Shown here in pieces: positions 6,883 to 15,883 of a stretch of 40,558 nucleotides of DNA. The notes below the pieces were generated by a model that had not been told where the DNA came from, searched no databases, and saw only the letters and a program-made list of their open reading frames with translations. Source of the DNA: an uncultured Clostridia bacterium. Lineage in GTDB: Bacteria; Bacillota; Clostridia; Oscillospirales; Acutalibacteraceae. Where the stretch lies: positions 1 to 40,558 of the forward strand of contig CANBJR010000018.1 of assembly GCA_947369085.1 (NCBI GenBank). Direction: 5' to 3'. The position numbers and the translations under genes were made by a program. How positions within the stretch are numbered: the first letter of the stretch is position 1; every line of letters begins with the position of its first letter.

Positions 6883-7043
6883 ATGTATAATTATATTGAG
6901 CTTTTAGGCGAATAGTTTTGTGATTTATTGTAATCATGATAAATGTAGTTGAATTCAACGAAAAATTTTACCACTATCCATGGGCAAAATATTAAAATAC
7001 AAAAATTGGTATAATGAAATAAATATAAAATCAGGAGAATACA

Positions 7044-10001
7044 ATGAATAAAGAAGATTTACTTGAATATATAAATTTGTTTCGAGAAAAAGCAGAAAAC
7101 AATAAATTAATTATATTTGTAGGTTCAGGTGTTTCATTAAATGTGGATGGAATGCCAAGTTGGTATTCGTTAATTCAAAAGATGGCACAAACTATTAATT
7201 ATTCAAAGTGTTCAACTTGCAAAAGCAGTACAGATGGATGTCCTGATTTTTGTTTACTAAAAGAAGACTATTCTACTGATGAATTCTTGAAAATACCACA
7301 GTATGTATATAATAAAAGTAAAGATTTGTATAATAAAATATTAGAAGAGAATATAAAGGATGTATCTGTTGATGCGCCATTGTCTGAAGCTATTTTTGAT
7401 ATAAATCCTGTTCATATAATTACTACAAATTATGATACATTGCTTGAATCTTCTAAAAATGAATTTTGTGAGCAATACCAAGTTATTGTCCATGATAAAG
7501 ATTTACTTAAAGCAGAAAAAAGCAAGTACATTATTAAGATGCACGGTGATATTAATGATCTTGATACTATAATTTTAAAAGAAGAAGATTATCTAAATTA
7601 TTCTCAGGAGCACGTTTTATTAGAACTTTTTGTTAAATCATTACTTGTAGATCATACAATCCTATTTTTGGGTTATTCTCTAAATGATTATAATATTAAA
7701 CTAATTATTAGTTGGCTTAATTATATGCGTTCACAGAATAATGCGCTAAGTAGCGGGCAAAAAGTTGGATATATTGTTTTAGATGAATATGAAATAAGTG
7801 ATACTCAAATCTCTTACTTTGCAGGAAATAACATAGGCGTTATTAATATATATGAAATGCCTACGATAAATAATATTCCAACATCTTTGGCTAAAGAAAA
7901 AGGAAAACGACTATATAGTTTTTTAAAAGTATTAGCTGACTCTTCTTTAGAAGAAGAATTATTTTCAAGTGTCGCAATGGAGCGGGCTGTTGATTTTATG
8001 TCTCAACATACTTATGTTGAATACAAATTGATTTTAAAGCTGTTATTTATTAAGAATTACGAGAAAGTTGATAATGTGTTACGCTTATTTTCCGAAAAAG
8101 ATTATAACAAATTAGAAAATTTTATGAGCAAAGGAGGTCAAAAAGCCGAAAAACTCAAACGACTATTTGTTAATTCTGGAGTACTAGAAATATATTTTGG
8201 AGATATGAACAATAAAAAACAATATGTAGTCGGGGAATATTCAGATATTTCTTTGCTAAATTCTAATATATTTAGTCTTTATCTTGAAAATAGATACGAT
8301 GAGTTGAGTTCAATTTTAAAAACTAATGAATGCGAAATCATGGAAGAATGTTATTATCAAAGTATTCTTTACGGGTATGGAAACTGTCTTTCAAAATACG
8401 AAACTATTGAATTTTCTTCATTAAGCCTTGAAAACAAAGTTGCTTACTTGCATAATTTTGCTTCATTAAAAGCACTAAATTCTTTTTCATTTGATTCTAG
8501 CAAAACTCGACATTTTATCGAAAACATTTCCTTAACTAAAGAGAAAGAGTTCTATTCTTCTTATCTTGATATGTATAACGGAAATAAGGAAAAGTTTCTA
8601 TATATGAAGTCTGCATTAGAAAAATTGAAAAAGGCAGTTAATGAAAGAACAACAGTATACTTATGCGGAACTTCCATTTCTGAGTTGTATAAAATTAAAA
8701 ATCTTGCGATTGAACATTATTTCTTTTATTATGTTAATCATATTTTCTTTAAAGGATATAGAGATGCAAGTGAATTCTTCAACCCATATATTGAAGGAAT
8801 TTTATGCGCTAACAGCGAACAAGCTGAAGAAACGTCAAATTTTTTTGGAAAGAAATTCTCGAATGAAAAGTATTCTATTGATATTATAGATTTTGATATT
8901 ATTACAAAATTTATATCAACTAAGGAGCTTTTCGAACTACTAGTAAGATACAATGTAAAACTTCTGCGTACAAGCGAAGAAAATATTCTGTTTTTGGCAA
9001 ATGCATTTAAAAATCTTGTTAATTCCATAATCATGTCTCAAACATATGGATTTCATAATTCGTCATTCTCTACTCTTTCTAATATTGCATTTATGTTATG
9101 TTTAGTTGAACTAAATGAGGATAGTAAAAAAATAGTTGAGCATTCATTACAGCACTTATTTAGTGATGTAAACTTTATTAATCTATTTTTCTCAACTGGT
9201 TATCCTGATTTTAAGCAAAGTATAAAAGCTTTTACAAATTTTTTCAACAAAGTTAATTTAAAACCTAATTTTGAAATAATCGAAAACATAATAAATAGCC
9301 CTTATTTTTTTGACTTTGCTACGAATGTAGAGTTTTATTCATTAAGGAATATTTTAATTTCATTTACGGATAAAACTGCGTATGAAAGTGAACAATATAA
9401 GATAAAAAAATTAATTGATAGCCAAAAAGAATTTAACAAAAAATGTATGCTTTTAAAACTTTTTCGCAAATGCATTACAGATAAAAAAATCAAGAGCAAT
9501 TATGTAGCTGAATTATCATCTAATTTTCATGAATTAGATACTAGCTCAATTTGTGAATTTATTTTTAATGGATGGTTTGAACTTTCTCAAGATAATATTA
9601 ATTCATTATTTGACGAAATACATAGGATAAAAAATAATCAAAAAAAGGGAGTAATTTTATTTCCCGATCCCCTTGAAAGAAAGTTGGAATGCGTATATAT
9701 TCTATACATTCAAGGATTTATTTCTGATATTAGTCCGCTAAAAGATTTAGCTGACGGCAGGATACACTTACAATTTTTACTTAATCCAGACGATTTTGAC
9801 TATAATCAGGTTGATTTTTCTAATTATATGTGGGTCAATTTTGCAAGGCATCCAAAGTATATGGAAAAGTTTATTCTGCATAAAGATATCATTATTCCCA
9901 TTATCGAACGTAGAATTGAAAATAACGAAGCAAGCGAAACTGAAAGAAAAATTTTATATGCATTTCTGCTAAATAAAGATGAGATGTATGATAATCTGTA
10001 A
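7044..10001 (+). CDS. SIR2-domain defence protein, DSR2-like
   Basis: A 985-residue protein. Residues 20-300 are a SIR2 (NAD-binding) domain: FVGSGVSLNVDGMPSW (nucleotide loop), HIITTNYDTLLE with Asn129 and Asp131, YIIKMHGDI with the catalytic His167, LKEEDYLNYS, and FLGYSLNDYN. The remaining 680 residues look helical and have no second enzyme motif. Length, layout and the C-terminal NPDDFDY segment resemble DSR2, an abortive-infection NADase activated by phage tail tube protein; this is recalled and not aligned. C56, C59, C66 and C70 lie in an insert that may bind zinc. The gene is plus-strand, very AT-rich, has its own promoter and terminator, and sits divergent from a phage early operon, suggesting prophage-borne defence cargo. 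It could alternatively be another long SIR2 defence family. Confidence 0.85.
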   Translation: MNKEDLLEYINLFREKAENNKLIIFVGSGVSLNVDGMPSWYSLIQKMAQTINYSKCSTCKSSTDGCPDFCLLKEDYSTDEFLKIPQYVYNKSKDLYNKILEENIKDVSVDAPLSEAIFDINPVHIITTNYDTLLESSKNEFCEQYQVIVHDKDLLKAEKSKYIIKMHGDINDLDTIILKEEDYLNYSQEHVLLELFVKSLLVDHTILFLGYSLNDYNIKLIISWLNYMRSQNNALSSGQKVGYIVLDEYEISDTQISYFAGNNIGVINIYEMPTINNIPTSLAKEKGKRLYSFLKVLADSSLEEELFSSVAMERAVDFMSQHTYVEYKLILKLLFIKNYEKVDNVLRLFSEKDYNKLENFMSKGGQKAEKLKRLFVNSGVLEIYFGDMNNKKQYVVGEYSDISLLNSNIFSLYLENRYDELSSILKTNECEIMEECYYQSILYGYGNCLSKYETIEFSSLSLENKVAYLHNFASLKALNSFSFDSSKTRHFIENISLTKEKEFYSSYLDMYNGNKEKFLYMKSALEKLKKAVNERTTVYLCGTSISELYKIKNLAIEHYFFYYVNHIFFKGYRDASEFFNPYIEGILCANSEQAEETSNFFGKKFSNEKYSIDIIDFDIITKFISTKELFELLVRYNVKLLRTSEENILFLANAFKNLVNSIIMSQTYGFHNSSFSTLSNIAFMLCLVELNEDSKKIVEHSLQHLFSDVNFINLFFSTGYPDFKQSIKAFTNFFNKVNLKPNFEIIENIINSPYFFDFATNVEFYSLRNILISFTDKTAYESEQYKIKKLIDSQKEFNKKCMLLKLFRKCITDKKIKSNYVAELSSNFHELDTSSICEFIFNGWFELSQDNINSLFDEIHRIKNNQKKGVILFPDPLERKLECVYILYIQGFISDISPLKDLADGRIHLQFLLNPDDFDYNQVDFSNYMWVNFARHPKYMEKFILHKDIIIPIIERRIENNEASETERKILYAFLLNKDEMYDNL

Positions 10002-10081
10002 AATAAAACAACTTATATTTTGTTGATATTTTAATACTCGTAAATTTCATTAACTTTTTTATGCCGTGACAAAAGAATTGA

Positions 10082-10117
10082 TGACCATACTTGAGTGAAA
10101 TCACTCTTGTATGGTCA
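10082..10117 (+). terminator. Terminator after the SIR2 gene
   Basis: TGACCATAC pairs with GTATGGTCA, with an inner GAGTG/CACTC stem, followed by TTATTTAT. It lies 80 bases after the stop at 10001. The following 10118-10305 is AT-rich and shows no gene or clear signal. Confidence 0.7.
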
Positions 10118-10305
10118 TTATTTATCTTCTAATATCTCAAATAATAAAATGTCAGGTAAAACAAATGTTGTTTAATGTTCCTGATTGTGCTGGCAATAGA
10201 ATCCATATTTTCTATTTCTCCAAATAATCCATTATTTTTTATACTTTTAGATACTATTCAAATTAAAATTATCTTATGGGATATTCTAATTAATTCTCAA
10301 GCTCA

Positions 10306-11233
10306 TTACTCTATTTGCTTTTCTTTAATATACTTTATAATATCTTGCTCTGATTTTATTTTATCAAAGACTTCACCATGAACAATTTTAGAATCTGATT
10401 TAACAACATCATTAATGCTGATTATAAAATGCCTGAAATCATCATTTGCTTCTATTAATCGGTCAACTGTTTCCCAATCAATAGTTTCGTTCTTTTTGGA
10501 AGGTATAAGAATTTCGCTCTGTTCAATATTATCAGTATTTAGTTTTATTATTCCTATGCCAAATGCATTATTTAATCTCAGCAATTCTTCTATAAGTTCT
10601 GCTCTATCCTCAAAATCAGTTGCAACCAAATATCCCTCATTTGCCCAACTTGAATTAGACACAGCTTGAAAATAATACTCACGGAAATTTGAAAAATCAA
10701 CTTTTATTTTTATTTCAAATGAGAATACTTTTAAGTTACTTTCACGGAAAGCATCTTGAAAACTAATAGTAGTCGGATCATAATCTTTATAAGGAAAATA
10801 TACACCAACTATATCAGGATGTAACCATTCATTCTTACCTCTTGACCCCCTTGATGACTTTTCATGGAAAATTGTTTTTGTATAACATTTGAAATGTGAA
10901 TCCGAGTAAACGAAACTACTTAAAAGAGGATGCAGATCTCTCTTTAAATTTCTTTTTGCTTTCCGAAATAATTAAATTCTTATTTTCATCATTATTAAAT
11001 TTCAAAGTAGTCAAAAAGAATTTTGCTGGTCTTTTGCTTACCTGATAAAAGATACTATTTCCATTTTTTATATCAACATATAATCTTGCTCCAATAGTTC
11101 GTTCAGGTGTTTTACCTCTTGATTTCACCTCATCAGCAAAACCATATTCTTTTGCTTTTTCCCATATCTCTTCAACAGAAAGTGGGATATTGGCTTTTTT
11201 CAAAGTTTCCTCAATTAATTTTACAAATGTCAT
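10306..11233 (-). pseudogene. HARE-HTH / COG2958-like protein, frameshifted
   Basis: Two frames together make one recognisable protein of about 308 residues. The N-terminal part (ATG 11233, GAGG Shine-Dalgarno) is a HARE-HTH domain: FVKLIEETLKKANIPLSVEEIW, then GKTPERTIGARLYVDIK and RPAKFFL. It reads into a stop at 10916. From about 10950 the neighbouring frame continues without a stop as NLKRDLHPLLSSFVY, KCYTKTIFHEKS, NEWLHPDIVGVYFP, FSFEIKIKVDFSNFREYYFQ and AVSNSSWANEGYLVA, the conserved C-terminal region of COG2958 proteins. The frame change is +1, close to runs of A (AAAAAG AAATTTAAA), so it could be a recent mutation, a phase-variable tract or a sequence error. HARE-HTH proteins often accompany restriction or chromatin-like functions. 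It lies downstream of the FokI-like genes. Confidence 0.8.
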
Positions 11234-11396
11234 AATATACCTCATATAGCGTTATTATTTCAATAAATCCTAATTTGATTTATAAAACAAATATTACAAA
11301 TTGTTAACATGCTTTTCTAATTTCATAAGTATTCAGAACAGCACCACATAATTTACAAATCATTTATGGAAATTCTTTATATTATATGGCGTTACC

Positions 11397-13187
11397 TTAA
11401 ACAACTATTTCATTATTACTAAACAGTCTAAAGAACTCTTCATACTGCATAACTCCGCTCTTAAGTTTTTCTGCAATATAAAGAAGATTATCGACGGATA
11501 CAGCACCACCTTGGATATCAGACTGTGATTTGGAAATGTATTCAAGCTGAGATTTAAAGTTACCTTTAAGAAAAGAAGTAATGAACAGAAAATAGAAAGT
11601 ATGAACTTTTACATCAAAATTCTTCCACCACTCATTTTTAGGAACACCTGGAACTCTTCGTGTATTTTCGTTGATATATCTGCTCATTTCATCAGCACAT
11701 TTTTTATCGATATTAAAACCATCTTTATATGACTTATTATCAATAATAGTGCCATGGTTTTCATGCGATATTATGACATCCGGTCTGTTAGCATCTCCTA
11801 GCCTCATGCCGCTGAAGTTAAGTTCTTTTGTAAATAATTCTGCAGTTTGAATCTCAAATTCCCTGGCATCTGCATTTTTCTTTCCTTTTGTTGAGGAATC
11901 GCTATAAGCTAAATCTACGAGGACAAGATACTTATGGTCAATAGTTTTAAGTTCCTCTCGTATTTTTTCCTTAAGTTGAGTAATATCAGTTTTGCTTACA
12001 GAGGTCATAACAGGAATTTTCAATCCTGTTATTTTATCGGTTATTTTATATTTTCCGTTACGTTCACGAATGTTAATGCCGATTTGCTCCAGTCCGATAA
12101 TATCATCAGCGATAGAAGATTCTGTTACTTCAATATTTGAGCCCCGTAATGAATCTTGTATCTGTTTAAGGGATTTTTCTGTGTTTGAAATAGATTTAAT
12201 AATATTGGCCCTTTCATATCTCAGAAAATCTGCGTCAGGAGCTTTATTAGATGCTAGCATTTCATATAACACAATTTTAGGAATTTTTGCATTGCTTGAA
12301 TTGCCAACAGATTTTTTAAGAGCCTTTTCACCCTCTCTAGTTATAAAGTATTTTTGAAGTTTAACAGTATAATCAACATCTTTGTATCTTTCGGTTATGT
12401 TTGTGCTTTTTGAACTTACCCAACCCATTTGTGCGCACCAACTCGCAATTCCTCTGGCATATTTGTCGGAATCTCCTTCCTCGTTACTTTTGATTTTGCT
12501 ACGCTCGCTAACGCTTGCTACACTATAGTCGTATACATAAATATTTTGAGGAATTGAAGTAAATCCTAATTCACCATAAAATCCGAGCTGTCTTCCTAAC
12601 TCGAATTTTGTATATCCCTTACCATCAGAAAGAATACTTAAAACTCTGCAAACAGGAGGATATGATAGAAGAGCTTTTGTAAAAATCTCTTTTTCTGAAA
12701 TGCTATCATCTTGCGTATCTGCTAATTGACTGCCAATTTCAGATAAATAGCAATTATCCTTTTCTCCATCGTAATTTAACAATCCACAAGAAATAGCCCA
12801 ACGAAGAAACCCTTCAGCAGACCAATCATCTGTATATGGCTTTTTTACAGTTATTGAATTACCAATAGTATCGATATAAGTTTTATCCTTTTGACCATCA
12901 ATAACAGCTTGAATAATTCCGGAACACATAGCATTTGCTCGGCTACCGTTGCTTACACCTTTACCTTTTAACAACATATAGTCGACAACGATGTTGTCCT
13001 CTGCAAGTATTTTCTGAAATTTTGAATAATCATCTTCATTAATGAGATTGTATTTTTTCAGAAATGGTAACCTCTCTTCCCTAAGCCAAATGTTATATTT
13101 GCTGTTTGACTTAAAAACACTTACTACTTTCTTTAGATTTGACAACTTACCCGGATTTTGCACCCAACCAAAGGTTCTTTTTGCCAT
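11397..13187 (-). CDS. FokI-like type IIS restriction endonuclease
   Basis: 596 residues from ATG 13187, chosen because AAGGGGG lies 9 bases upstream; the reading from 13223 has no ribosome site. The first residues MAKRTFGWVQNPGKLSNLKK match the opening of FokI. Conserved DNA-recognition segments include WSAEGFLRWA, LGRQLGFYGELGFTSIP and DKYARGIASW. The C-terminal cleavage domain holds D470 (NRPD), D483 and K485 (IIDNKSYKDG), aligning with FokI D450, D467 and K469, and the dimer residues D499 and R503 (CADEMSRY), aligning with D483 and R487 at identical spacing. FokI cuts GGATG(9/13). FokI itself is about 583 residues. The gene follows its methyltransferase by 22 bases in the same order as the FokI operon. 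Specificity for GGATG is inferred. Confidence 0.93.
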   Translation of the reverse strand: MAKRTFGWVQNPGKLSNLKKVVSVFKSNSKYNIWLREERLPFLKKYNLINEDDYSKFQKILAEDNIVVDYMLLKGKGVSNGSRANAMCSGIIQAVIDGQKDKTYIDTIGNSITVKKPYTDDWSAEGFLRWAISCGLLNYDGEKDNCYLSEIGSQLADTQDDSISEKEIFTKALLSYPPVCRVLSILSDGKGYTKFELGRQLGFYGELGFTSIPQNIYVYDYSVASVSERSKIKSNEEGDSDKYARGIASWCAQMGWVSSKSTNITERYKDVDYTVKLQKYFITREGEKALKKSVGNSSNAKIPKIVLYEMLASNKAPDADFLRYERANIIKSISNTEKSLKQIQDSLRGSNIEVTESSIADDIIGLEQIGINIRERNGKYKITDKITGLKIPVMTSVSKTDITQLKEKIREELKTIDHKYLVLVDLAYSDSSTKGKKNADAREFEIQTAELFTKELNFSGMRLGDANRPDVIISHENHGTIIDNKSYKDGFNIDKKCADEMSRYINENTRRVPGVPKNEWWKNFDVKVHTFYFLFITSFLKGNFKSQLEYISKSQSDIQGGAVSVDNLLYIAEKLKSGVMQYEEFFRLFSNNEIVV

Positions 13188-13209
13188 ATTTTCATACCCC
13201 CTTAATTCT

Positions 13210-15165
13210 TTAATAATTAACAATTAAAACTTCTTTGCTTGTTCCGCCAGTAGTATTATAACTTGAGTTTGAATAATCGCTTTTAATATCAATTATTCGA
13301 TATTTTTTTGACCACTTTTTCAAAAATTCATTGACTTTTCCTTTATGTTCCAAAACATTTGATAAAGCAAATTTTATTCCTTGCTCATTTATTTTATCAA
13401 GGAAATCATACAAAGCTTGTTCTTCTGTATCACTCCAGTTTTTAAATCCACGATTTCCATCGTTATAAGAGCCGGTCGTAATCAAATAAGGAGGGTCACA
13501 GTATATGAAATCTCCATAACCTAAAGAGGAAATATCGAAGTTTTCAAAGTCATATTTTGAAAATTCTACATTTGAGTTTTGTAATTTTTCTACAAATCTG
13601 ATTAAATTGCTTCTCATATTATTCGAGAATTGGCTTCTGTTTTTTCCGAAAGGATTATTATATTCGTGTTTATTATTAAATCTGAATTGGTAGTTAAACG
13701 AGTAACAGGAAAGAGTATATAAATCAATCAATTTATGTGTATGATTATAATGTTCTCTCAATTTTTTATAACCTTTCTCATTTGTTTTTGAGAGAGAGTA
13801 TTCGTTAATTATGCCATCAATTTGAGTAAGCAACTCATCAATAGGAGTATCTTGAAAAAGTTTAAACAAGTCAATAATAATCGAATTAATATCATTAAAT
13901 ATTACCTTATCAGCGTTCACATTAATTCCAACATTGCAGCCACCTGCAAACAGGTCGACGAAGGTGTTTATATTTTTCGGAAACTGTGGCAACAACTGAC
14001 TTAGTAATTTGTATTTTCCACCGATATAGTTGGTAGGGCTTTTAATATACTTATGTTTATTTGTACTTTCGTTCTTATTGGATTTATTTGATGTTGTTTT
14101 ATTAAAAAAAGTATATTGCTTGTTTTCAAATTTCTTAATAAAAAAAATATTTTCATACAAAGTATGTTGTCGATTGTCTTTCTTACTTTTATAGCTTCTG
14201 TATGGAATGTCGTAACGTTTGAAAGTATCGCTTATACAATACTTTCTTAATATTTGCTCAATCTGTTCTATTGGCACAATTCCGTCCGTACTATAACTCA
14301 TCACGATATTGTTAAAATTGGCTTTTGATATAAGTTGCTCAAAGGCTTCTGCTGCCTTTCCTTTTATGCAAAACGGCGACTTCTGTTCTTGATATGGTCT
14401 TATGCCGGTAATGCCTTTAATTTCAGGATAATCATATTGAGCTATAGTTTCAAGTAAATGATAATTAGGTGCATATTGCCGTTCGTTGTACGGAGGATCA
14501 ATGTATAAAATATCCCCGTCAAGCTCATCAATAAGTTCCAGTGCGTCACGATTAAATGCTTTATTTGATCTTTTGTTATCATACACCTCTAATCTTGATA
14601 ACTCTAAATCCTTAAAGCTGCGCTTATCCCATGTTTTCAGATACGCTCCGTATGTACCTGTTATATTTGATATAGATGGAACACTATCAATTAATGCAGC
14701 TAATAAATAGTAGTATTCATAATCTTCTAATAGATTCTGTTTTCTCCATGATTCAATTGTGTTTCTGATAAAATCTATTCGTACAGCGTTTTTGTTAGTA
14801 AAATACATTCTTTTACAGTTATCATGTGGAGAATAATTGTCAGCAATAAAATATTTCTTATCATTGTAATTATAAGTAATAATTCGTGTTTCTTCAAGGA
14901 AAGAGATTGGATCAAGAATACCGATTTCTTTTAGTTTTGAAAAAGTAGGGGTAATATTATTTTCTACAGTTGCTTTTTGAAGTACATATGAAAAATAGAG
15001 TGAGTCATTTGAAAAAATCCTATACTTATCTTTGAAATATCGGGCAACTGAACCGGTACCCGAAAAGATATCACAAAACACTGCTTCTTTTTTATATGGG
15101 ATATTTTCTGATATAACTGCATCAATATTAGATAATAAATTTTTTTTGCACCCGATAAATCTCAT
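13210..15165 (-). CDS. FokI-like fused double adenine-N6 methyltransferase
   Basis: 651 residues made of two Dam-like methyltransferase domains, as in M.FokI (about 647). Domain 1 begins MRFIGCKKNLLSNID with the SAM loop FCDIFSGTGSVARYF and the catalytic motif DPPYNERQYAPNYH. Domain 2 begins near SPTNYIGGKYKLLSQLLPQF with VDLFAGGCNVGIN and YCDPPYLITTGSYN. In M.FokI the two domains methylate the two strands of GGATG/CATCC. The ATG at 15165 is preferred to an upstream TTG because the family starts with MRFIG; its likely Shine-Dalgarno is GGGATG. The leader holds two GGATG sites. It is the first gene of the operon and protects host DNA. Both DPPY motifs are intact. Confidence 0.93.
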   Translation of the reverse strand: MRFIGCKKNLLSNIDAVISENIPYKKEAVFCDIFSGTGSVARYFKDKYRIFSNDSLYFSYVLQKATVENNITPTFSKLKEIGILDPISFLEETRIITYNYNDKKYFIADNYSPHDNCKRMYFTNKNAVRIDFIRNTIESWRKQNLLEDYEYYYLLAALIDSVPSISNITGTYGAYLKTWDKRSFKDLELSRLEVYDNKRSNKAFNRDALELIDELDGDILYIDPPYNERQYAPNYHLLETIAQYDYPEIKGITGIRPYQEQKSPFCIKGKAAEAFEQLISKANFNNIVMSYSTDGIVPIEQIEQILRKYCISDTFKRYDIPYRSYKSKKDNRQHTLYENIFFIKKFENKQYTFFNKTTSNKSNKNESTNKHKYIKSPTNYIGGKYKLLSQLLPQFPKNINTFVDLFAGGCNVGINVNADKVIFNDINSIIIDLFKLFQDTPIDELLTQIDGIINEYSLSKTNEKGYKKLREHYNHTHKLIDLYTLSCYSFNYQFRFNNKHEYNNPFGKNRSQFSNNMRSNLIRFVEKLQNSNVEFSKYDFENFDISSLGYGDFIYCDPPYLITTGSYNDGNRGFKNWSDTEEQALYDFLDKINEQGIKFALSNVLEHKGKVNEFLKKWSKKYRIIDIKSDYSNSSYNTTGGTSKEVLIVNY

Positions 15166-15172
15166 AAATTCA

Positions 15173-15187
15173 CATCCCAAGACATCC
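15173..15187 (-). promoter_or_regulatory. Two GGATG sites in the methyltransferase leader
   Basis: CATCC occurs at 15173-15177 and 15183-15187, that is, two GGATG sites 10 bp apart on the minus strand, 7 to 22 bases before the methyltransferase ATG. They overlap the ribosome-binding region. If the enzyme recognises GGATG, these would be its own substrates. Confidence 0.5.
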
Positions 15188-15271
15188 TTTTATTAATAAG
15201 TATAACATAAAAAAAAATCATTTCAATACACTTTTAAAATTTTTCTAGTTTTAAATAGTAATTGAAACATC

Positions 15272-15328
15272 ACCTATCTTCCGCACGATTACCTATCTTT
15301 CACACGAATACCCATCTTTCACACGATT
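15272..15328 (+). repeat. Three tandem 19-bp repeats plus an inverted partial copy
   Basis: Units at 15272-15290, 15291-15309 and 15310-15328 follow the pattern ACCTATCTTTCACACGATT with one to three changes each. A partial copy in the opposite orientation lies at 15413-15425 (CTTCCACACGAAT on the minus strand). They lie between the restriction-modification operon and the tmRNA gene, near the presumed integration boundary. They may be binding sites for a regulator or recombination protein. The neighbouring 15190-15271 shows nothing further. Confidence 0.75.
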
Positions 15329-15372
15329 ACTTTTAAGTAATTATATTCAAAAGTCATTATGAACGCAAAAAT

Positions 15373-15401
15373 ACCTCGGCAAAAAGTCAATCCGCCGAGG
15401 T
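15373..15401 (-). terminator. Hairpin, possible second terminator
   Basis: ACCTCGGC and GCCGAGGT pair perfectly over 8 bp with a 13-base loop. On the minus strand the hairpin is followed by ATTTTTGCG. It may be a back-up terminator of the tmRNA transcript or an element-end structure. Confidence 0.5.
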
Positions 15402-15481
15402 GCTGTAATTTGTATTCGTGTGGAAGAAGTCAGAAAAGGCTTGAAAACAAGCACTTTAAAATTTAATAGGTGCAAAAAGAA

Positions 15482-15524
15482 AAGAACCGCAGTCTTGACA
15501 CATTGTATCAAAATTGCGGTTCTT
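15482..15524 (-). terminator. tmRNA terminator
   Basis: AAGAACCGCA and TGCGGTTCTT form a perfect 10-bp stem starting 4 bases after the tmRNA CCA end, followed on the minus strand by TTCTTTTTG. Confidence 0.9.
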
Positions 15525-15527
15525 ATT

Positions 15528-15872
15528 TGGTGGAGGTGGGGGGAGTCGAACCCCCGTCCGAAAAATGTTTGCCAAGAATTTCTCCGAGCGCAGTCGATGT
15601 TTTATATCTCCCTTACTGTATCGCCCAACGACAGGCTATACAGCTCGGCAGCTCCTAAGGTGTGACAAAGTGCGGAGCAATACTCTGTTCACATTTACCA
15701 CTAATCGACGCCCCTTGCACAGCCGTGGTGCTCTGTGCAGGAACGAGCAGCATTAAGCTGCTAATTTAACTGTAGTTTTGTCAGTTATTTTTAAGTTGCG
15801 GATTTTATAGCGGTTCCGCACCGCTGCTCGCTTATCAAGGTTCACAATCCCCGTCGAAACCTTTACACCCCC
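15528..15872 (-). ncRNA. ssrA: Transfer-messenger RNA (tmRNA, ssrA)
   Basis: The 5' end GGGGGTGTAAAGGTTTCGAC and the 3' end with T-loop GGGTTCGACTCCCCCC and ACCTCCACCA fold into the tRNA-like domain; the acceptor pairs GGGGGTG with CACCTCC. Length is about 345 nt. In the middle an open frame ends ...DKTTVKLAA and a TAA stop, the degradation tag added to stalled proteins; reading further upstream gives NLKIT before it, though the exact resume codon is uncertain. tmRNA and SmpB rescue stalled ribosomes. smpB lies just upstream in the same direction. The 3' end of ssrA is a frequent attachment site of integrases, and foreign genes begin right beyond it. Confidence 0.95.
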
Positions 15873-15883
15873 ATATATAAATA

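Noticed and set aside
10175..10669. Plus-strand ORFs opposite the HARE-HTH gene
   Set aside because: The conserved protein sequence is on the minus strand; these frames are hydrophobic shadows without ribosome sites.
15272..15328. CRISPR array
   Set aside because: The 19-bp repeats are directly adjacent without spacers and no cas gene is nearby.
15420..15756. Overlapping plus-strand ORFs across the tmRNA region
   Set aside because: They are shadows of the tmRNA gene and its terminator; no Shine-Dalgarno, and the opposite strand has clear tmRNA structure.
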